This document shows, piece after piece, positions 41,564 to 50,388 of a stretch of 64,000 nucleotides of DNA. The translations under genes and the position numbers were made by a program. The stretch covers positions 62,001 through 126,000 of the forward strand of contig JAFTUK010000039.1 in NCBI GenBank assembly GCA_017466325.1. Direction: 5' to 3'. The notes below the pieces were generated by a model. It was not told the origin of the DNA. It saw only the letters and a program-made list of their open reading frames with translations, and did not search any database. Within the stretch, counting starts at the first letter, position 1. Each line of letters begins with the position of its first letter. Source of the stretch: Bacteroidaceae bacterium (GTDB taxonomy: Bacteria; Bacteroidota; Bacteroidia; Bacteroidales; Bacteroidaceae).

Positions 41564-43714
41564 TTAGTAGAACAGATAGCGCTTGTCCTCTACGTTTGCC
41601 TTCTTGTATAGGTCGTTCTGGAATGTGGTGATAGAACGCAGAGCGCCCTGAGTGAGCATTCCCTGCTCCTGCTTCAGATCAAACTTTGCCTCGTGCTTGT
41701 CGGTGGCAAGAACCTGGTATGCATAGACAGCGCCATTGCCACGAACGGCATTCTTGAAGGCATTCTTGGCAGCATTACTTGAGTTGCCGCTCAGGGCAGG
41801 CTCAATGTTTCCTGTCTTGCTTACGAATACAGACTGGGCGAATGTTACGCGACGAAGGGTGTCTGTAACTGCACCGGGGAGTTTGGCGACTTCTGTTATG
41901 CTGTTTGCACCAGCAAGCTTTTCTTCCAGAATTGCAGCTTTCTTGTCCTTGATGACTTCTGTTTTCAGGAAGTTCTTTACGTCCTCCTGATCCCAAGAAA
42001 GGTATCCCTTAGGTGTGATGTCTGTAAGAACGATGCACATGAGATGGTCGTTGTTGCCACACTCGTAGAGAGGACTTACATCACCTACCTTGGTATCCTC
42101 GCTGAAAATCCAGCGGAGAGCATCGCGTGTGCCGCTTACACCACCTACACTGTGTTCTGCACTGGAGAGGTTGTCGCGCTCAAGGATTCTGTAACCAGCC
42201 TTTTCTGCCAGATAATCAATTTCCTCGGCATCCTTACCAGCCAGGAAAGAAGAGAAGTTAGAGAAAGCCTTGTCATAGGTCTGCTTGGAGAACTCCACGG
42301 CAGTTTTGACTATGGCAACGTCGAACTTCTTGATAGGGTTGCGGGTTTCCAGTACGTTTATCACCAGTACGCTCTGACCATCCAGAACCAGCTTCTGAAG
42401 ACTGCCTGCAGAAGCAGATGTGATAGCCTTAATGATTTTCTTGTTTGTTTCGTCAATATTCATGCCCTCATACTGAACCGATGCCATCCAAAGTTTTTCT
42501 CCGCTCTGGTTGTATTTCTTGGCAATTGTATCGAAGGGAGCACCTGTCTTAATGGCGTTCATGATGCTGTCTGCAGACTGTTCGGCCAAAGTCATGTTTA
42601 TGCCAGGTATGCCGATGATACGATACTGGATGCTGTCAGGAATGGTCTGTGTAGAGATAAGACGCACAATGTTCATTGTGTTGTCCACGTTGTTGTAGTA
42701 GGGACCAACCTGCTGACCGGCTTTCATGGTGTCTACCTGATTGGCAATGTCTGTGGGAAGGGCATTCTTGCTGATGGGCAGAGCATAGTATGGAACGAGA
42801 GAGCGAGCCTCGCGAATAACCTTTGCTGGAGCGACACCGTCTATCAACTGCTTGGCGTATTCGTTCATTTGTGCGTTCAACTCAGCTTCGTCTTCCTTGC
42901 TTGCCTTTACTGCAATGTCAATGTACTTGATGCCACGAGTCTCAACGGGAACCTCAAACAGTTCCTTCAGCTCATTGTACTTTGCCTTCAGTTCACTGTC
43001 CTCAACGGTGATTTCGCTATCATTGATGCTGCTGTAGGGAAGAGCTGCCATAAGGAGGGTCTTCTCGTTGGTGCGTGCATCGAAGTTCTGCTGAGCCTCT
43101 ACGGGATTGCTGAGGATGCTTGCAACAAGCAGACTCTGGTATTTCTGAGCCAGAATGGTGTTGCGCAGGTTGTCCTCAATGAACTTCCACCACTGTGTCA
43201 GGCTACGGGCTTCTTCTACCATATCTGCAGAAGCGTCGGGAGTTGTAAGAATCTCCTTACACTGGTCCAGAGTCTGTTTGAGCAAATTATAGTCGAACTT
43301 GCCCTGTTGGTTGCGGAAAGGAGTCTGCTGGAGCATGGGATGCTCGCCCTTGACAAGAATCTGCAGCAGTTCGTTGTCAGTTACGGTCAGACCAAGTTCT
43401 TCTGCCTCGTTGCCGATCAACTCAGTCTCGACAAGGTTCTGCCAAACCTGGTCGCGGATACCCTGCATCTGCTCGTCGGTAAGGTTTGTAATTCCGTTGC
43501 TGGCCTTGATTACGTTGGTGTACTCATCGACCTTGTTGTTGAAATCCTGGAGATCGATGTCCTTGCCGTTGATAGTGCCAACGGTATTATGGCTGGACAT
43601 AGAGAAAATCTCCACAACTTTTGTCCAGTCTGTGGCGATAAAACCAATCAGACCGAGGAAGAGGGCGCCAACTACCAGTGGGCCAGCGTTTCTTACTTTT
43701 TGTAAAGCTGCCAT
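41564..43714 (-). CDS. ppiD: PpiD-like periplasmic folding factor (SurA/parvulin type)
   Basis: This 716-residue membrane-anchored protein has one N-terminal span (GPLVVGALFLGLIGFIATDW) and then a SurA_N-type helical region (VGTINGKDIDLQDFNNKVDEY, DQVWQNLVETELIGNEAEELGLTVTDNEL). A parvulin-like domain lies in the middle (about 345-460, GAPFDTIAKKYNQSGEK). The C-terminus is mixed alpha/beta. The role is chaperone or peptidyl-prolyl isomerase for exported proteins at the inner membrane. A TAACTTTG box lies at 43,784-43,791 (minus). The gene is the last of a minus-strand run with the CNNM and lptC genes. Confidence 0.85.
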   Translation of the reverse strand: MAALQKVRNAGPLVVGALFLGLIGFIATDWTKVVEIFSMSSHNTVGTINGKDIDLQDFNNKVDEYTNVIKASNGITNLTDEQMQGIRDQVWQNLVETELIGNEAEELGLTVTDNELLQILVKGEHPMLQQTPFRNQQGKFDYNLLKQTLDQCKEILTTPDASADMVEEARSLTQWWKFIEDNLRNTILAQKYQSLLVASILSNPVEAQQNFDARTNEKTLLMAALPYSSINDSEITVEDSELKAKYNELKELFEVPVETRGIKYIDIAVKASKEDEAELNAQMNEYAKQLIDGVAPAKVIREARSLVPYYALPISKNALPTDIANQVDTMKAGQQVGPYYNNVDNTMNIVRLISTQTIPDSIQYRIIGIPGINMTLAEQSADSIMNAIKTGAPFDTIAKKYNQSGEKLWMASVQYEGMNIDETNKKIIKAITSASAGSLQKLVLDGQSVLVINVLETRNPIKKFDVAIVKTAVEFSKQTYDKAFSNFSSFLAGKDAEEIDYLAEKAGYRILERDNLSSAEHSVGGVSGTRDALRWIFSEDTKVGDVSPLYECGNNDHLMCIVLTDITPKGYLSWDQEDVKNFLKTEVIKDKKAAILEEKLAGANSITEVAKLPGAVTDTLRRVTFAQSVFVSKTGNIEPALSGNSSNAAKNAFKNAVRGNGAVYAYQVLATDKHEAKFDLKQEQGMLTQGALRSITTFQNDLYKKANVEDKRYLFY

Positions 43715-43783
43715 TTTGTTTTGTTGTTTATATTTGTTATTATTTATTTCGATACATGTGCGTTTTTACGCGTATTTAGGGCA

Positions 43784-43791
43784 CAAAGTTA
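43784..43791 (-). promoter_or_regulatory. -7 box for the PpiD-like gene
   Basis: The minus strand reads TAACTTTG, about 70 bases before ATG 43,714. Confidence 0.5.
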
Positions 43792-43940
43792 GTGATTTTT
43801 CTTGGATATACCTTATAATATTAGGTATTTATTTCATGAATAAGCCTAAAAGCGTGCCTAAAATCGTGCCAAATGTTAGGTCTCGGTGTTCTGTGTGGTG
43901 ACAGAACACATCTGTATGATGTATGCCTGTTATTGGTGTA

Positions 43941-45179
43941 CTATTTCCGTGACAATAGTATTTCTTCGATTTTGTTTGCAGTCTTCTTTATAACCTTTAC
44001 GTTCCAGTTCCCACATTCTATCACCTCGTTGAGTTTCGGGAAACTCTGGTATTCATTTAAAATCCAACCACCTACGGTAAGATACTCGTCGCTTTCAGGT
44101 AGGTCTATGTCCAGAAGGTCGTTTGCTTTCTCTATCTCTATACGAGCAGAGATGTGGAACTCTCCGGTGGGCAATTGCTTGGCAATGTAGTTGTTGTTGT
44201 CGTGCTCGTCTTCAATATCGCCGAAAATTTCTTCCACAAGGTCCTCAACAGTAACTATGCCGGAAGTTCCGCCAAACTCGTCCACCACTACTGCGATGGA
44301 TTTCTTTTGGCTCATGAGCATAGAAAGCAGTTTTTGTGCAGACATGGTTTCAGGCACAATGGGAGTTTCTCGAATGCAACGTGTCCAGTCATCGTTGGGC
44401 GCCAAGTGGAACATTTCGCTGGAATGCAGAAAGCCGACGATGTCATCCAGATCCTCCCTGTATATAACAAGTTTCGATATTCCGCTGTCAGTGAACTGGT
44501 TGCGTATTTCTGCCAGTGTGGCATCCATGCCTACGGCTACAATTTCAGTACGAGGTACAATGCAGTCACGAACCTTTACATTACGGAAATCCAGGGCATT
44601 CTGGAATATCTTTACCTCGTCTTCCAGCATGTCCTCGTCGTCTATATTGTCAATGTTGCTCTGTATGAGGTGGTCCAGGTCGGCTTTACGGAATCCCTCA
44701 TTCTTCTTCTCTTTTGGAATACGCATGCCAAGGAGAAATAGCAATATGTGGGACAACCCGCTGGTAAACTTGCTTATGGGCCATAGCAGTATGTAGAAAA
44801 GCATTGCCGGGAATGCACATATGCGAAGCATCCTGTTTGGGTTGATTCGGAACAGCATCTTTGGAAGGAACTCGCCAGTAAACAATACTATCATCGTGCT
44901 GACTATGGTCTGGAGTATCAGGCCCTCTATCAGTTTTGCCATGAGGATACCATATATTACCAAAGCAATGTTGTTGCCAACTAATATGGTGGAGATGAAG
45001 TTGCTGGGATGCTTATAGAATATGTCTATGATACGTGACGTTATTCCACCGTTTTCTCGTTCCATTTCAAATCGCATCTTGTTGCTGGACACAAAGGCGA
45101 TCTCTGTGCCAGAGAAGAAAGCGGAGAACATCAATACTATGAATATCTCTATGAAGAGCGTGTTGTATATGTCAAGCAT
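43941..45179 (-). CDS. CNNM/CorC-type transporter with CBS domains
   Basis: This 412-residue membrane protein has a DUF21/CNNM core (FFSGTEIAFVSSNKMRFEME, ISTILVGNNIALVIYGILMAKLIEG, GEFLPKMLFRINPNR), two CBS domains (RNVKVRDCIVPRTEIVAV ... VDEFGGTSGIVTVEDLVEEIFGDIEDE) and a C-terminal CorC_HlyC domain (EYLTVGGWILNEYQSFPKLNEVIE). CNNM proteins transport Mg2+ or sense adenosine nucleotides; in Bacteroidetes a relative is called GldE and linked to gliding or secretion. It sits 2 bases after lptC. Confidence 0.92.
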   Translation of the reverse strand: MLDIYNTLFIEIFIVLMFSAFFSGTEIAFVSSNKMRFEMERENGGITSRIIDIFYKHPSNFISTILVGNNIALVIYGILMAKLIEGLILQTIVSTMIVLFTGEFLPKMLFRINPNRMLRICAFPAMLFYILLWPISKFTSGLSHILLFLLGMRIPKEKKNEGFRKADLDHLIQSNIDNIDDEDMLEDEVKIFQNALDFRNVKVRDCIVPRTEIVAVGMDATLAEIRNQFTDSGISKLVIYREDLDDIVGFLHSSEMFHLAPNDDWTRCIRETPIVPETMSAQKLLSMLMSQKKSIAVVVDEFGGTSGIVTVEDLVEEIFGDIEDEHDNNNYIAKQLPTGEFHISARIEIEKANDLLDIDLPESDEYLTVGGWILNEYQSFPKLNEVIECGNWNVKVIKKTANKIEEILLSRK

Positions 45180-45181
45180 GT

Positions 45182-45961
45182 CTATTTCTCTTTCTTGAAA
45201 TCATATTTTGTCGGTGCAGGGGCCAACAGTTTTACTGGCGCAGCGTTGGGGTTGCGTGGTTTTTGCGGTGAATGTGGTTGCGTGGTTATGGTCGGTGCAG
45301 AAACTCCTGCCGTGCTAATGGCTGGGGTGTCTTCGCTTACCGTGGAGTCCGTAGGCATTGTGCTTTCTCCCTCTGCATCCGACATTGGGAAGTCTCCCTT
45401 TGAATTTGCCACGGAGTAGCGTGTCATCTGTTCATTACTGCGGAATTCCGTACCCTCCAAAGTACGCTCTGGAGTGATTATGGTCATGTGGGCGTGATTC
45501 CACATCTCGTGCTTGTTCAGATTCCAGAATAGTTCTTCAGTATTAAACTTCGTTCCCTGCACATTGCGTATGCGGACTCTGCCACGCAGTTCCCATGTGC
45601 GTTGTTGGTGAAGATAGGCTGTATCTGCCTGTACATAGAGGTCTACATTCAGGTCTTCGTCCATACGCAACATCAGGAGACCCTTGATGAACTTCCATGT
45701 TGCTGCCTGATTGTTGGGGGTGTGGATGTCCCATTCCTCTGCCACCAGATGATAACGTATTACTCCAGAGTCAGATATTAGCGTACTTACTCCTACACTG
45801 TGCATAAACGGCAGAGAATCTGCGGTCTTGACTTTCTGGGTTGGCCTGACTTCTCCCGATGTACAGGCGAAGATGCATGGCAGAACGAAGAAGCATCCCA
45901 ACCACCAGAGTGGTGAGATGCACAAAATATTCGTATATCGTTGGGTACTATCCGTGTCCAT
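45182..45961 (-). CDS. lptC: LPS export protein LptC
   Basis: This is a 259-residue envelope protein. A Cys (ACTSGE) after a hydrophobic run (LGCFFVLPCIFACTS) suggests a lipobox. The conserved part is DSGVIRYHLVAEEWDI (about 65-80), LYVQADTAYLHQQRTWELRGRVRIRNVQGTKFNTEELFWN, the LptC beta-jellyroll that carries LPS from LptBFG to LptA. The C-terminal 60 residues are Pro/Thr-rich and disordered. It is 6 bases after the FadL-like barrel gene. Confidence 0.85.
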   Translation of the reverse strand: MDTDSTQRYTNILCISPLWWLGCFFVLPCIFACTSGEVRPTQKVKTADSLPFMHSVGVSTLISDSGVIRYHLVAEEWDIHTPNNQAATWKFIKGLLMLRMDEDLNVDLYVQADTAYLHQQRTWELRGRVRIRNVQGTKFNTEELFWNLNKHEMWNHAHMTIITPERTLEGTEFRSNEQMTRYSVANSKGDFPMSDAEGESTMPTDSTVSEDTPAISTAGVSAPTITTQPHSPQKPRNPNAAPVKLLAPAPTKYDFKKEK

Positions 45962-45967
45962 GTGGGA

Positions 45968-47338
45968 TTACTGAATCTTGAACTTCATGAACCAGCGTTC
46001 GTTGAATGTGACGCCGAGATTCAGTACAAAATAGTTTTCTGTTATGAGATTCTGTGAACTGGGTGAACGACGCAACCACTGGAATCCTACGTTTACCATA
46101 GAACGGTTGTTTATACGATTGGTGATGGGCAACCCGAAACCAAGGCTTACTCCCAATTCACTTGGACCTTCGTATGTGGCCGACAGCTTGCCCTCACCCT
46201 GTGTGATGTTCATGTGTGGACTACTGTATGATACCCCCATACGATACTTGATTCTGTTGTAGTAGCCTTTGGTCGCCATTGGATTGGGCGTGTATTCTAC
46301 ACCAGCCTTTATGGTGTAATGGTTCTTGTACATCTTGTCGGTACTTGGGTAGGTGACGCTGCCGTTGGTAATGACCATGGCCGGTGTGCGGCAGTCTCCC
46401 CATGTCTGATAGTGGGCATCAGCAGAAACAATCAGGTTGTTCTTGTGCTGCCATGCTAAACCTCCTGCATAACTCATGGGGATGTCAAAACCATTCTTCT
46501 CGCCATCAACACGCAGGGTGTCGCCTGTAGTCATGAATCTGTATAGGAATGCCTCGCCATCGAACTTGTGTCCCAGTCCCACTGTCGCACCAATGGTAAG
46601 CCAGTCTTGCGGGCTTACACGGAAGGCATATTGTGCTCCGAAATCCAGTTTGTATGTCAGGACATCCGCATGCTGGATGAAATTGAAACCGTCAAAGTTG
46701 TTGCTGCTGGAACCGTCTTCGGTAAAGCCTTGCATCATTATGTGGTCATAACCTCCCCACAGAATGCAGAAGTTAGTGCCTATGGAAAAGTTGGAGAACG
46801 GTTTCCATCCAAGACCGGCAAATACTTGGTACAAGCCTCCTTTCCCCTGATAGTTGGTGGTGTTGCGGACAAGTGCTCCGGTGATTTCATCGCGGTAGGC
46901 CTCGTTGCTGGTGGTCGTGTAGTTGTAGCCTATGGTGCTATATGGTTTGAAACCGAATGAGATGCCAAGTCCCTTGTGTAGTCTCAGTCCTGCAACCAGA
47001 TAGTCAAAGCTGGCATTGTTCACGTTGATACCGTTTCCAGCCATGCTCATGCGTCCGAAATGTCCGGACATTCCGAGATCCATGATAAAACTGAGAGAGT
47101 CAATGTGCGCATAAGACGCAGGGTTCAATGTATTGAGTTTATTGCCTGAGGGCAATGCAACACCGACGCCTCCCATGGCTCGGTTCCAACCTTGTGACTG
47201 GTCGTTGAGCAGCCCCAAACCAAAGCGCGAATAAGAAGAGTTGCTACCTCCGTTCTGCGCCTGTGCGGATATGCCACACAGAATCATGGTGAGGACTATG
47301 ATGAAGCGGAAGGCTCTGTTGATTCTAATGCAGTTCAA
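45968..47338 (-). CDS. FadL-like outer-membrane barrel protein
   Basis: About 456 residues from TTG 47,338. The frame extends to another TTG (47,365), but that codon lies inside a TACCTTTG box (47,363-47,370, minus), so transcription likely starts inside it and the TTG at 47,338 is the better start; no ATG precedes the signal peptide. The signal peptide is FIIVLTMILCGISAQAQ. The barrel shows SRFGLGLLNDQSQGWNRAMGGVGVALPSGNKLNTLNPASYAHIDSLSF, the conserved N-terminal motif of this Bacteroidales family, and ends FNERWFMKFKIQ. Function is probably outer-membrane uptake or secretion support. Confidence 0.82.
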   Translation of the reverse strand: MNCIRINRAFRFIIVLTMILCGISAQAQNGGSNSSYSRFGLGLLNDQSQGWNRAMGGVGVALPSGNKLNTLNPASYAHIDSLSFIMDLGMSGHFGRMSMAGNGINVNNASFDYLVAGLRLHKGLGISFGFKPYSTIGYNYTTTSNEAYRDEITGALVRNTTNYQGKGGLYQVFAGLGWKPFSNFSIGTNFCILWGGYDHIMMQGFTEDGSSSNNFDGFNFIQHADVLTYKLDFGAQYAFRVSPQDWLTIGATVGLGHKFDGEAFLYRFMTTGDTLRVDGEKNGFDIPMSYAGGLAWQHKNNLIVSADAHYQTWGDCRTPAMVITNGSVTYPSTDKMYKNHYTIKAGVEYTPNPMATKGYYNRIKYRMGVSYSSPHMNITQGEGKLSATYEGPSELGVSLGFGLPITNRINNRSMVNVGFQWLRRSPSSQNLITENYFVLNLGVTFNERWFMKFKIQ

Positions 47339-47362
47339 GTGTGTATTGTTTTTGTGCGTGTG

Positions 47363-47370
47363 CAAAGGTA
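47363..47370 (-). promoter_or_regulatory. -7 box for the FadL-like/lptC/CNNM genes
   Basis: The minus strand reads TACCTTTG; it decides against a TTG start at 47,365. Confidence 0.6.
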
Positions 47371-47476
47371 AGATAAAAGTTTTAAACAGGCAAGGCCCCC
47401 CGTTCTTATTTGACCATACCTTACCTAATTTAATATATATTTATAGTCGCAGATGTCAAATCCCGTTTATTTTTAT

Positions 47477-47484
47477 TAACTTTG
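47477..47484 (+). promoter_or_regulatory. -7 box for the DUF4105/PafA-like/secA run
   Basis: TAACTTTG lies 7 bases before ATG 47,492, implying an almost leaderless message. Confidence 0.55.
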
Positions 47485-47491
47485 CGCCCGA

Positions 47492-48718
47492 ATGAAACGT
47501 ATACTGTTAACAGTAGCATTTGTCTTTGGCCTTGTTTCCGCATATGCGGCGGACCAGTCTGGAAGCATTAAGGTCAGTGTGCTTACATGCTCTCCAGGCC
47601 AGGAAGTGTATTCCCTTTACGGACACACTGCCATTCGTGTTCAGGATATGGACAGGGGTACTGACCATGTCTTCAACTATGGTGTGTTCGATTTTAACAC
47701 CGAGCATTTCGTATGGAAGTTCGTGCTTGGCGAGACAGACTATATCTGTATGGCTACGCCTTGGGAATATTTCGTTACAGAGTATGAATCTCGTGGCAGC
47801 AGTGTGGTTGCCCAAGTCCTCAATCTTACGGACAGTGAGGCACTGAGGGTGAGGGATTATCTTTACGAGAACATCCGCAAGGAGAATTGCGTCTACCGTT
47901 ATAATTTCCTTACCAATAATTGTACAACCCGTGTGATGGATTGCGTGGAGGCCTGTGTGGAAGGCAGTCTGGTGTACTCGTGGAAGGAGGAACAGCGTAC
48001 CTACCGTCAGATACTTCACGAGTATACTTCCAGTTTTCCTTGGACTCAGGAAGGAAATGATATTCTGCTTGGCGCCGATGTGGATACGGTGTTGTCACAT
48101 CGTGCCACCTGTTTTATTCCGGAATACTACATGGATGCGTTGGGTGGTGCGGTGGTCCGTAACGAGTTTCAGGATACTCGCAAACTGGTTGCGGAGACAC
48201 AAACTATAGTGTCTGCCAATCCTACTGCTGTCAAGAAGTCTGAGGACTTTCCTCTTACTCCCATAGAATTTGGATGGTTGGCATTTGCCGTGAGTATCAT
48301 TATCATGGCAGTTGAGTTCATGACGCGCAGAATGTTCTGGCTTTTGGACGTTGTGTTGATGTTGGCCCATGGGTTGGCAGGATGCCTTATCCTGTTCGTT
48401 TTTATGTTCTCTTCGCATCCAGCATTGGACAGTAACTGGCTCGTGGGGGTGCTGAATCCCTTGCCCTTGTTGGCTTTGCCCTTCATTATAAAGGCGGCAT
48501 GGAGCGACCGACGTACCATATGGCATCACTTTATGGCTGTCTGGTTGGCGGTATTCATGCTGTTCATGCCATGGATACCTCAGGACATGTGCGTTATGAC
48601 CATACCGGTCCTGCTCACCTTGTTCAGTCGCCAAGTATCGTATATCCTGCATTACAAACGTGTACTCGAGGCACGTTCTGGCGGCAGACGTAAGAAAGTT
48701 TCCGGAAAGAAAAAATGA
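47492..48718 (+). CDS. DUF4105 membrane protein
   Basis: This 408-residue protein has a signal peptide (MKRILLTVAFVFGLVSAYAAD) and a periplasmic DUF4105 domain (VLTCSPGQEVYSLYGHTAIRVQD, FNYGVFDF, YNFLTNNCTTRVMDCVEACVEG, about 25-165). The latter has NlpC-like His and Cys positions (GHTAIRV, NNCTTR), followed by several membrane spans (about 255-390). DUF4105 is a putative thiol-hydrolase/lipase-like fold. It is coupled by a four-base overlap (ATGA) to the phosphatase-like gene. Confidence 0.88.
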   Translation: MKRILLTVAFVFGLVSAYAADQSGSIKVSVLTCSPGQEVYSLYGHTAIRVQDMDRGTDHVFNYGVFDFNTEHFVWKFVLGETDYICMATPWEYFVTEYESRGSSVVAQVLNLTDSEALRVRDYLYENIRKENCVYRYNFLTNNCTTRVMDCVEACVEGSLVYSWKEEQRTYRQILHEYTSSFPWTQEGNDILLGADVDTVLSHRATCFIPEYYMDALGGAVVRNEFQDTRKLVAETQTIVSANPTAVKKSEDFPLTPIEFGWLAFAVSIIIMAVEFMTRRMFWLLDVVLMLAHGLAGCLILFVFMFSSHPALDSNWLVGVLNPLPLLALPFIIKAAWSDRRTIWHHFMAVWLAVFMLFMPWIPQDMCVMTIPVLLTLFSRQVSYILHYKRVLEARSGGRRKKVSGKKK

Positions 48719-50325
48719 AACCCATATCCACATATAACAGACTCTTAAGCACCCTGGCTGTCCTCCTTTCCCTGTGTGGGGCTGAAGCTCAGACAGCACC
48801 AGCATTGCCGCGCCTGGTTGTCAATGTCATGATAGATCAGTTGCGCTTGGATTACATAGAGGCATTTACCCCTCTATTCGGCGAACGTGGTTTCCGCCGC
48901 CTTATGCAGGAAGGGTGCATGTACACTAATGCCGAGTACCCTTTTGCGCGCCCCGACCGTGCTAGTGCAACTGCTTGCCTGCATAGCGGAACTGCTCCTT
49001 ACGACAATGGCATTCCTGCCGAGCGCTGGCTTGACCGCCAGAGCCTGCGTCCTATATATTGCGTGGACGACAAAAATTATCAGGGACATCTTACGGCCGA
49101 GAACTCCTCTCCATTATACCTGAGCGTTTCTACAATCGGTGATGAACTGAAGGTTGCCACAGAGGGCAAGGGCATAGTGCTGAGTGTCTCCCCTTTCCGC
49201 GATGCGGCAATACTTTCTGCCGGCCATGCTGCCGATGCTTGTTTCTGGCTTAACGATCTGACCGGCCAATGGTGCTCCACTTCATATTACGGCGAGTTCC
49301 CGTCATGGGCATTGGCCTATAGCAGATACAATTCCCAGCAGAGCCGTATCGGAGACATTACGTGGACGCCGTCCAACGAGGTGGTTGGCAATTTCAGTTA
49401 TTTCGTATCCGGAGGCATGAAGAGTCCGTTCTCCCACAACTTCAAGGGACAACGTGCCTATCGCGAGTTCAAGACAAGTGGCATGGTAAATGAGGAGGTA
49501 AACCGTTTCGCTTCTCATTGCATCACGTCTTCGGGCATGGGACTGGATGCCGTCACGGACATGCTGTCGGTTACCTATTATGCCGGCACCTATGACCACC
49601 GTTCTGTTTCGGAGTGTCCGATGGAGCTGCAGGATACATACGTCCGTCTCGACCGCGCCCTTGGCCAACTCATGGACGATGTGGAGAAGCGCGTGGGCAA
49701 GGGTAGGGCGCTCTTCGTGGTGACAGGAACCGGTTATTGCGATGAACCCGTTTCGGACAACCTTTCCAAATACCGCATCCCATCGGGAACCTTCGATATG
49801 CATCGTGCCGAGATGCTCCTGAACATGTACCTTATCGCCGTTTACGGCCAGGGACAGTGGGTGGAGAGCAGTCTTGGCAATGAAATATACCTTAACCGCA
49901 AACTCATAGAACAGCGCAACGTGAACATGACGGAACTGCTGGACATGAGTTCTGCGTTCATTATCCAACTGGCCGGTGTCAAGGACGTGTACACCAGCCA
50001 GCGCCTTTCTCTCGGAGCCTGGACACCCGGTATCTCCAAGTTGCGCAATGCATACAATCCGCACCGCTCCGGCGATATAATGATTCAGATTGCTCCCGGA
50101 TGGTCCGTTGCCGGAGTGAACAGCACACCGGGGGCCACTAAGGAGAACATTTCCCGAGAGAGTTATATCGCTTTTCCCCTTTTCTTCATGGGTACCGGTT
50201 TCGATCCCTGTAAGGTGGAAACACCGGTTACCATTGACCATGTGGCGCCAACAGTGGCCAAGGTGTTGCGTATACGCTCGCCTAACGGATGCGGTCAGTC
50301 GCCTTTGACAAGGGTTACACAATAG
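48715..50325 (+). CDS. PafA-like alkaline-phosphatase-superfamily protein, catalytic residues lost
   Basis: This 536-residue exported protein (signal peptide LLSTLAVLLSLCGAEAQ) follows the PafA family along its length: LVVNVMIDQLRLDYIEAF keeps the first metal Asp. The nucleophile block that is usually TGPGHAS is ARPDRAS, so the Thr is Ala. The TADHG block is TGTGYC, so Asp-His is lost. The DYVGH block is GTYDH, with at least the Asp altered, and the final His block near the C-terminus (ATKENISRES) has no His. The protein is therefore probably a non-catalytic scaffold or binding protein. It lies directly upstream of secA and overlaps DUF4105. Confidence 0.85.
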   Translation: MKPISTYNRLLSTLAVLLSLCGAEAQTAPALPRLVVNVMIDQLRLDYIEAFTPLFGERGFRRLMQEGCMYTNAEYPFARPDRASATACLHSGTAPYDNGIPAERWLDRQSLRPIYCVDDKNYQGHLTAENSSPLYLSVSTIGDELKVATEGKGIVLSVSPFRDAAILSAGHAADACFWLNDLTGQWCSTSYYGEFPSWALAYSRYNSQQSRIGDITWTPSNEVVGNFSYFVSGGMKSPFSHNFKGQRAYREFKTSGMVNEEVNRFASHCITSSGMGLDAVTDMLSVTYYAGTYDHRSVSECPMELQDTYVRLDRALGQLMDDVEKRVGKGRALFVVTGTGYCDEPVSDNLSKYRIPSGTFDMHRAEMLLNMYLIAVYGQGQWVESSLGNEIYLNRKLIEQRNVNMTELLDMSSAFIIQLAGVKDVYTSQRLSLGAWTPGISKLRNAYNPHRSGDIMIQIAPGWSVAGVNSTPGATKENISRESYIAFPLFFMGTGFDPCKVETPVTIDHVAPTVAKVLRIRSPNGCGQSPLTRVTQ

Positions 50326-50388
50326 TGGCGGGTATTTTTGCCGCCAGCGAACGCATCAATTATCAATATCGAAATAAAACATCAAACA

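Noticed and set aside
42044..43705. Long antisense open frame opposite the PpiD-like gene (553 codons)
   Set aside because: Shadow of a well-supported gene with signal anchor and family motifs on the other strand.
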